NCBI RefSeq assembly: GCF_003860125.1
Contig: NZ_RQYL01000011.1
Location: 1 to 64,000, forward strand
Direction: 5' to 3'
Length of the DNA stretch: 64,000 nt
DNA from: Fretibacterium sp. OH1220_COT-178
GTDB lineage: Bacteria > Synergistota > Synergistia > Synergistales > Aminobacteriaceae
The translations under genes were made by a program, and so were the position numbers. Shown one piece after another: positions 60,629-64,000 of the stretch (its first letter is position 1; every line of letters begins with the position of its first letter). The notes under the pieces were generated by a model. It saw nothing but the letters and a program-made list of their open reading frames with translations. It searched no databases and was not told the DNA's origin.

Positions 60629-62193
60629 TTCGAACCGCCAGGCTGTTGCAGCGGCTTGATCTGCCGCACCACGTCCAGCAGCGTCCCGTCGCGCGCCTCC
60701 ATGATCGCCACGACGCGGTCCTCGAACTCCAGCGGGTCGGGCGTGCCGACGATGGCGTAGGCCCGGTCCTTCAGCGCCCCGATCGTCGTCGTGGGGATCC
60801 GGGCGGCCTCGAGGGCGGCGGAGATATCCTGCCGCGCGGGGTTGACCGCGATGCCGTAGTCGGTGACCAGGACGTCCACGGATTCGCCCGGGGTGGTGAC
60901 GGTGACGACCCGTTCGCAGACCGTGGGCATGCGCCCGCGGACCAGCGGCGTCACGATGATCGTGCACTTCGCGCCTGCGGCGGCGTCCGGGTGTCCGCCC
61001 GGCGCGCCGCGCAGGATACCGTCGGAGCCGGTCACCACATTGACGTTGAAGTCCGTGTCGATCTCCAGCGCCGCCAGAATGACGAAGTCCAGCTTGTTGA
61101 CGAAGGCCCCCTTGTTCATGGGGTTGGCGTACTGCGAGGTCGAGATCTCGAAATGCCGGGGGTGCTCGTGCACCGAGTTCACCGCCGCGATGTCGAAATC
61201 CTGCGCGTCGACGACGGTGTGGATCAGGCCCTTGTTCAGCAGGTCCACGGTGGGACGGGAGATGCCGCCGATGGCCCAGCGCATCGTGATGCCCCGCTCG
61301 ACCATCAGGGGCTCCAGAAAGCGGTTGACCGCCAGGGAGGGGCCTCCGGCTCCCGTCTGGAAGGAATATCCGTCCCGGAACCAGGGAGTGGCGGCCATGA
61401 CGCGCGCACAGGCCTCGGCCATCATCAGATCGCGCGGGTCCTGGGTCATCCGCAGCGCCTGAGAGGCGATTTTCGCGGGGTCCCCGATCGCATCCACGAC
61501 GACCACGCAGTCCACATCAACGGCCTCGATGCTCGGAGGAAAGTTGGGAAAGGGCACCAGGGCGTCGGTGATGACCACGACCTTGTCCGCGTAGCGCGCG
61601 TCCGCCATGGCGTAGGACAGCACGCCGCAGTCCGATTTGCCTCCCTTGCCACGTGCGTTGCCGTACTCGTCGCAGCTCGGGGCTCCGATGAAGGCGACAT
61701 CGATGTGCAGCTCCCCCTCCTCGATGGCCCGGACGCGCCCGCCGTGGGAACGCAGGATCGCTGGGGTCCGGAGCTTCCCGGCGGAGACGGCCTCGCCCAT
61801 CCTTCCACGGATCCCGCTGGTCTGAAGCCCGGTGACGACGCCGTCCTCGATCATTTGGGCGATGGGGTCGTGGGCCGAACCCAGCGAGGAGGCCGCGATG
61901 GTGATGCCGCGGATGCCCAGGGCCTCGATCTCCTTCATCACGCTGTTGACGATGTAGTCGCCGTCGCGGAAATGGTGGTGGAAGGATACGGTCATGCCGT
62001 CCCTCAGTCCGCAGCGGACGATGGCCTCCCGGATGCTCTCGACGACCTTGCTCTCCTGCGGTCGGACGTGGGCCCGGACCCTGGGGCCGGGCCTGACGTA
62101 CTCCCTGCCGTCCCGATGGTTGTTGCCCCTGAAGACCTCTCGGCCGTTCGCCAGCAGTTCGTCGGGAATGTCCCTTCCGATGGCGTTGATCAT
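60625..62193 (-). CDS. citF: citrate lyase alpha subunit (citrate CoA-transferase)
   Basis: The protein has 522 aa, normal for CitF. It matches the family along its length: MINAIGRDIPDELL at the start, SFHHHFRDGDYIVN, GAPSCDEYGNARGKGGKS, and SDGILRGAPGGHPDAAAGAK. It exchanges acetyl for citryl on the acyl-carrier subunit. The ATG overlaps the citE stop (ATGA), and the stop overlaps that of citC on the opposite strand. The order citD-citE-citF is standard. Confidence 0.95.
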   Translation of the reverse strand: MINAIGRDIPDELLANGREVFRGNNHRDGREYVRPGPRVRAHVRPQESKVVESIREAIVRCGLRDGMTVSFHHHFRDGDYIVNSVMKEIEALGIRGITIAASSLGSAHDPIAQMIEDGVVTGLQTSGIRGRMGEAVSAGKLRTPAILRSHGGRVRAIEEGELHIDVAFIGAPSCDEYGNARGKGGKSDCGVLSYAMADARYADKVVVITDALVPFPNFPPSIEAVDVDCVVVVDAIGDPAKIASQALRMTQDPRDLMMAEACARVMAATPWFRDGYSFQTGAGGPSLAVNRFLEPLMVERGITMRWAIGGISRPTVDLLNKGLIHTVVDAQDFDIAAVNSVHEHPRHFEISTSQYANPMNKGAFVNKLDFVILAALEIDTDFNVNVVTGSDGILRGAPGGHPDAAAGAKCTIIVTPLVRGRMPTVCERVVTVTTPGESVDVLVTDYGIAVNPARQDISAALEAARIPTTTIGALKDRAYAIVGTPDPLEFEDRVVAIMEARDGTLLDVVRQIKPLQQPGGSN

Positions 62194-63095
62194 GGCTGCA
62201 ATTCCCCCTCGTAGAGGCCCGATGCCCGAGCCAGGGCCAGGGTCCGCTCCGCCCCGGGCAGGAAGGCGATGTCCAGCATCTTGCCGTCGAGCGTGAAGAC
62301 GCCCACGCCCTTGTCCGCGTTCTCCCGGATGGCACGCACGATGCGCTCCGCCTGGCGGATCTCCTTCTCGGTGGGCGCGAAAATTTCGTGCACCACCCGG
62401 ATCTGCCTGGGGCTGATGATGGACTTCCCGTCGAAGCCCATCTCCTTGTTCTGGAGGACCTCCGCGCGGAAGCCCTCCATGTCGTCGAGGTCGGTGAAGA
62501 CGGTATCGAAGCACTGGACGCCCGCCGCCCGGGCGGCCAGCAGGATATGGCCTCGCGCGGCCAGCATCTCGATGCCGCCGGGACGGTAGGCGGTCTGCAT
62601 GCACTTGCGGAAGTCCCCGCCGGAGATGGCGATCCCGAACAGACGCTCCGAGGCCGTGCAGATCTCCAGGGCGTTCAGCACGCCCCGCGGGCTCTCGAGC
62701 GCGCCCATCAAAAGGGTCTCGCCCGGGGTACGCCCGAACTCCCGTTCCGCCTCCTCCACGGCGGCCTCCACCGTCCTGACGTCCTGCGCGCACTCGCACT
62801 TGGCGATGCGGATGGCGTCCGCCCCGCCGGCCACACAGACCCGGACGTCCTCGCGCCAGTGCGGCGTGTCCAGGCCGTTGATGCGGACGACGCGCTCGAC
62901 GGCTCCGTAGTCCACCGCCCGGAGCGTGTGGTACAGGGAGAACCGCGCGGAGTCCTTCTGATTCTCGGCGACGGCGTCCTCGAGGTCGAACATCACGGAG
63001 TCGGGACGATAGATGTAGGCGTCCTTCATCAGGCTGGGGCGCTGTGCGCTGAGGAACATCATGGTGCGCCGCAGCCGGTTCTTTTTGGCGTTCAT
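62190..63095 (-). CDS. citE: citrate lyase beta subunit
   Basis: The protein has 301 aa. Motifs: MMFLSAQRPSLMKDA, MFDLEDAVAENQKDSAR and LLMGALESPRGVLNA, with the metal-binding Glu/Asp of the citrate-lyase beta fold. It splits citryl-ACP to oxaloacetate and acetyl-ACP. The ATG at 63095 (MNAKKNRLRR) overlaps the citD stop by 4 bp and follows GGGGAGGTG. Confidence 0.95.
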   Translation of the reverse strand: MNAKKNRLRRTMMFLSAQRPSLMKDAYIYRPDSVMFDLEDAVAENQKDSARFSLYHTLRAVDYGAVERVVRINGLDTPHWREDVRVCVAGGADAIRIAKCECAQDVRTVEAAVEEAEREFGRTPGETLLMGALESPRGVLNALEICTASERLFGIAISGGDFRKCMQTAYRPGGIEMLAARGHILLAARAAGVQCFDTVFTDLDDMEGFRAEVLQNKEMGFDGKSIISPRQIRVVHEIFAPTEKEIRQAERIVRAIRENADKGVGVFTLDGKMLDIAFLPGAERTLALARASGLYEGELQP

Positions 63096-63394
63096 TCCCG
63101 AACCGCACCTCCCCAGGGTATGCCCTCGGTCCGCCCGGAGGAGCGAAAGACGGCGCACTCCACACGGGCCCGGATCGTGCAGTCCAGCGCCCCCTTGTCG
63201 ACAAGGGTGACCCTGGCCGAACGGACCTCCAGACGCTCCAGGGTCTCCGCCACGACGTTTCTGATCTGCCTGCCGTACTGCCTCATCACGCTGCTGCTGA
63301 TATCGATCGAAATGCCCTCCCGCTCCGGCTCGACCGTGACCTGAACGTCGCTCGACTCGAGCGACCCGGCGACGGCCGGTCTGAGGATTTCCAT
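63092..63394 (-). CDS. citD: citrate lyase acyl carrier protein (gamma subunit)
   Basis: The protein has 100 aa. The N-terminus MEILRPAVAGSLESSD has Ser14, the site that carries the phosphoribosyl-dephospho-CoA prosthetic group. VVAETLERLEVRSARVTLVDKGALDCTIRARVE is the conserved core (positions 48-80). It is the first of citD-citE-citF. It starts 25 bp after the stop of the glycosyltransferase on the same strand, so it may be read through from that gene. The citX/citG genes that make and load the prosthetic group are not in the window. Confidence 0.93.
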   Translation of the reverse strand: MEILRPAVAGSLESSDVQVTVEPEREGISIDISSSVMRQYGRQIRNVVAETLERLEVRSARVTLVDKGALDCTIRARVECAVFRSSGRTEGIPWGGAVRE

Positions 63395-63419
63395 ATGGGA
63401 TCGCCCCTTCCTTGAGTTC

Positions 63420-64000
63420 TCAGCATTCATTGTAACAGGAATCCCGGGGATCGCGGGATCGGCCCCTCGAGTCGGAGGCCAGGGATTCCAGAAGCTCCAG
63501 CCAGGCGGCAGTGGCCCGTTCCTCGGAGAAGAAGGCGGCGCGTTCGCGCAGCGCGTGGGGCGGCATGGGATGCGACAAGGCCTCTCCCAGCGCCCGAGCG
63601 ACATCCTCCGGGTCCCCGACGCGGGCCAGCCGTCCACAGCGTCCGTCGTCCAGGATCTCGGCGGGCCCGCTGGGGCAGTCGGTCGCCACGACGTTACAGC
63701 CGCAGGCCAGGGCTTCGGCCACGACGTTTCCGAACCCCTCGAAGCGCGAGGTGAGGGCGAAGACCGCCGCACGGGACATCCAGGCGTAGGGGTTCGGATC
63801 GTAGCCGGGCAGGAGTGCACGGCCGGACAGGCCTAGGTCGGCGATCAGGCGCTCCAGCATCCCGCGCTGTCTGCCCTCCCCCAGGATGACCAGCCGCAGG
63901 TCGGGGCGTTCCCGCGCCGTCAGCGCGAAGGCGCGCACGAGGGTCGCGAAGTCCTTCTGATCCCCGAGCCGCCCGGCGCCGAGGACCACGGGCGGCTCTC
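63420..64000 (-). CDS. family-4-like glycosyltransferase, C-terminal part (truncated by window end)
   Basis: About 193 residues are visible; the 5' end lies beyond the window. VLGAGRLGDQKDFATLVRAF, LRLVILGEGRQRGML and FALTSRFEGFGNVVAEALACG are the GT-B signatures of GT4 enzymes, with the EX7E-type motif starting at FEGFGNVVAEA. It transfers a sugar from a nucleotide donor, probably to an envelope glycan. It lies on the same strand as, and 25 bp upstream of, citD, an odd operon partner. Confidence 0.85.
   Translation of the reverse strand, partial: EPPVVLGAGRLGDQKDFATLVRAFALTARERPDLRLVILGEGRQRGMLERLIADLGLSGRALLPGYDPNPYAWMSRAAVFALTSRFEGFGNVVAEALACGCNVVATDCPSGPAEILDDGRCGRLARVGDPEDVARALGEALSHPMPPHALRERAAFFSEERATAAWLELLESLASDSRGRSRDPRDSCYNEC

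Noticed and set aside
1-64000. CRISPR array, tRNA genes, prophage or integrative element
   Set aside because: I saw no regularly spaced direct repeats, no cloverleaf with a TTC-type T loop in the gaps I read, and no integrase or phage module. A tRNAscan or CRISPR search could still find something missed by eye.

Overview
The window looks like chromosomal DNA from a GC-rich anaerobe, most likely of the phylum Synergistota (Fretibacterium-like). I infer this from the gene content: amino-acid and peptide fermenter genes, methylmalonyl-CoA decarboxylase, AdhE, ADP-forming acyl-CoA synthetase, citrate lyase, class I hybrid cluster protein, an encapsulin, and a DUF3798-type ABC transporter. No 16S sequence is present to confirm it. 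Genes are packed tightly, often with 4-bp ATGA overlaps, so most are read as operons.

Layout. 1-1.1 kb: the 3' end of a 5S rRNA gene with two terminators, then a ZinT-like metal-binding lipoprotein. 1.1-4.3 kb (minus): dcd-nadK-recN. 4.6-14.9 kb (plus): YhaM-like nuclease and RluA-type pseudouridine synthase; a nucleoside/sugar-type ABC transporter without a binding-protein gene; a small membrane protein; a MoaD-like protein; YibE/F; Ppx/GppA; a SYLF protein; a PAS-GGDEF protein. 15-15.5 kb: ankyrin-repeat protein. 15.7-16.9 kb (minus): a two-gene encapsulin nanocompartment (ferritin-like cargo plus shell). 17-23 kb (minus): GH57/DUF3536 glycosidase, GlgB and GltX. 23.3-27.1 kb (plus): PolA and a SurA-like protein. 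27.2-32.8 kb: a complete DUF3798 ABC transporter operon with a strong promoter, a palindrome over the -10 and an internal terminator. 33-35.5 kb: methylmalonyl-CoA decarboxylase subunits alpha, delta and gamma, with no beta subunit.

35.7-47.4 kb is one long plus-strand run: an RpiB-Upp fusion, WecA-like transferase, WecB, MurA, a P-loop/Asp23-like fusion, type-4 uracil-DNA glycosylase, UppS, CdsA, Dxr, RseP, IspG, a Cys-rich zinc ribbon and an EutT-like cobalamin adenosyltransferase. It is an envelope and isoprenoid lipid-carrier block with housekeeping genes inserted. 47.4-49.3 kb is a decayed, AT-richer patch with an ISNCY-type transposase remnant, followed by adhE. 52.0-54.5 kb: a consensus promoter, a cobalamin riboswitch and an ADP-forming acyl-CoA synthetase. 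54.6-56.2 kb (minus): hcp with a textbook promoter and a palindromic operator candidate. 56.4-60.6 kb (plus): exported M3 peptidase, PepT-like peptidase and CitC. 60.6-64 kb (minus): citD-citE-citF behind a truncated glycosyltransferase.

The points most worth a second look are the RpiB-Upp fusion, the encapsulin locus with its tandem AATTGAC boxes, the P-loop/Asp23 fusion in the lipid-carrier operon, the B12 riboswitch over an acyl-CoA synthetase, and the MoaD-like protein lacking the terminal Gly-Gly. All names are assigned from sequence motifs read by eye; no database search was run.
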